From: Alisma plantago-aquatica
Taxonomy: Eukaryota; Streptophyta; Magnoliopsida; Alismatales; Alismataceae
Direction: 5' to 3'
Assembly: GCA_963693085.1 (NCBI GenBank)
Contig: OY856412.1
Location: forward strand, 1,061,606,744 to 1,061,670,743
DNA: 64,000 bases
The translations under genes were made by a program, and so were the position numbers. The notes beneath the pieces are model-generated. The model was not told where the DNA came from. It saw only the letters and a program-made list of their open reading frames with translations, and did not search any database. Shown piece after piece: positions 62,917 through 64,000 of the stretch. Every line of letters starts with the position of its first letter. The stretch's first letter is position 1.

Positions 62917-64000
62917 ATGGCAAAGGAATCATCTTTGAAAATGGACAAATTAATTGAGAATAAATTCCATAACTAGTTGAGGACTGTGAGAAATGTTCTA
63001 CACAATCCAGATATATCAGAAGCCTTTGAATCCACTCTATGTACTCTTAAAGCATTGGTGAAGAAGAAAGAAAGTTCATTGATAGAGATCAATGGAACGA
63101 AAGGTAAGGGAGAGAAGGGTTCTCTCACCAAACCAATTTCTTCTACATGTAGAGGATGGAAGGAACGATGGAAGAAGAAGTCAGAGATAGAGATATCTAC
63201 TTCTGGTGTATACGTGATAGAAATTAACTTTACTACTTCTTCCTCATGGGTACTTGATACCAGATGCGGATCTCACATTTGTTCAAATGTGAAGGATCTT
63301 AAGAGAAGTAGGTCTTTGGGGAAAGGTGAGGTTCAACTACGTGTTGCTAATGGGGCAAGGGTTGCCTCCAGTGCCGTAGGAGCCTATGAGTTAACTCTAC
63401 CGAGTGGGCTAATAATAGAGTTAAAGAACTGCTATTATGTACCTGCCATAAATATCATTTCCATCTCTTGTTTGGACAAGGATGGATTTGAATTTCTTAT
63501 TAAGAATGGAAATTGTTCCATTTCTAAAGTTGGGATCTTTTATGGCAGTGCCCCAATGTCTTATGGTTTATACATGATAGATCTAGAGACAAGTGTATAC
63601 AACGTAAACACCAAAAGGCAAAAACTCAACAACTCAAACAAAACATATCTTTGGCATTGTCGTCTAGGGCACATAAATGAGAAGCGCATTTCTAGACTCC
63701 ATAAAGATGGTTATCTAGACTCTTTTGATTATGAATCAATAGACACATGTGAATCTTGTTTGTTGGGCAAGATGACCAAGACTCCCTTTTCAGGTAAAGA
63801 TGAGAGAGCTAGTGATCTATTAGGACTCATACATAGTGATGTATGTGGGCCTTTTAGAACTAATGCCAGATGTGGGTATTAGTACTTCATTACCTTTACT
63901 TATGACTTTAGTAGGTATGGCTATGTGTACTTGATGAAACATAAGTCAGAAACCCTTGAAAGGTTCAAGTATTTCATGAATGAAGTACAGAACCAACTTG
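62917..64000 (+). pseudogene. copia-3 gag-pro-integrase start, broken and cut by window end
   Basis: ATG at 62917; TAG at 62974-62976, where a Trp codon stands in copia-2. A 301-codon stretch (62977-63882) then covers the same internally deleted Gag, protease with DTR in place of DTG (near 63258), the integrase zinc region (WHCRLGH, CESCLLGK) and the first catalytic Asp (HSDVCGPF). TAG at 63880-63882 replaces a Gln codon, and TATGAC near 63901 replaces the second Asp-coding pair seen in copia-2 (TDDF). Homology continues to 64000. Confidence 0.88.

Larger units (their letters stand above)
61539..64000 (+). mobile_element. copia-3: internal part, cut by window end
   Basis: Begins with the primer site after the shared LTR and continues with leader, gag remnant, protease and the start of integrase up to the window edge. 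It is very close to copia-2 in the overlap but keeps the LTR/leader junction that copia-2 and copia-1 have lost. Stops at 62974-62976 (gag) and 63880-63882 (integrase) break it. Confidence 0.9.

Overview
The window reads as repeat-dense, AT-rich nuclear DNA of a flowering plant. It contains long-LTR retrotransposons with a Met-tRNA primer site, Angela/BARE-type Ty1/copia elements, a CACTA transposon with an Ulp1 protease gene, and a 5S rRNA copy of plant type. A monocot is plausible but not shown. I see no intact host protein gene; every long coding signal belongs to a mobile element, and nearly all are broken.

Layout: 1-1153, fragment of a Ty3/gypsy-like LTR on the minus strand. 1154-9002, a decayed copia element (copia-1) with a remnant 5' LTR and a complete 3' LTR. 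9003-11108, unassigned AT-rich DNA. 11109-19653, a complete non-autonomous element with very long LTRs (LARD-A: LTRs about 3.3 kb, about 2 kb internal, no gag or pol, 5-bp TSD TTTCC). The DNA it landed in continues from 19654 and holds a 5S rRNA copy fused to the 3' end of an RTE-like LINE (20791-21468). From 13031 onward a block of about 9.85 kb is directly duplicated (13031-22878 and 22879-32763), giving a second partial LARD-A and a second 5S/LINE chimera. 32764-35495 is unassigned. 35496-50052 is an older relative of LARD-A (LARD-B); its 5' LTR was split by a 6.7-kb CACTA transposon (38111-44788) with 13-bp inverted termini and a 3-bp target duplication AAT. 50053-53729 is AT-rich and holds a decayed minus-strand gypsy reverse transcriptase. 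From 53730 to the window edge two copia elements (copia-2, copia-3) lie head to tail sharing one full LTR at 59295-61538.

How the parts relate: the LARDs have every cis signal for replication (LTR, primer site, polypurine tract) but no proteins, so they must have used the enzymes of a Ty3/gypsy partner. copia-2 has a nearly intact integrase-reverse transcriptase frame, but its gag is largely deleted, and copia-3 shares that deletion, so this sublineage may also depend on a helper. The CACTA carries a shortened Tnp2 fused in frame to the DUF4216 end and a stop-ridden Transposase_24/Ulp1 gene; it is also non-autonomous. The best leads are the 5S/LINE chimera, the tandem duplication with a short CATGT junction match, the empty-site pair for the CACTA insertion, the shared-LTR copia array, and the repeated loss of the LTR/primer-site junction in two copia copies. 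Similarity statements are by eye; no searches were run.
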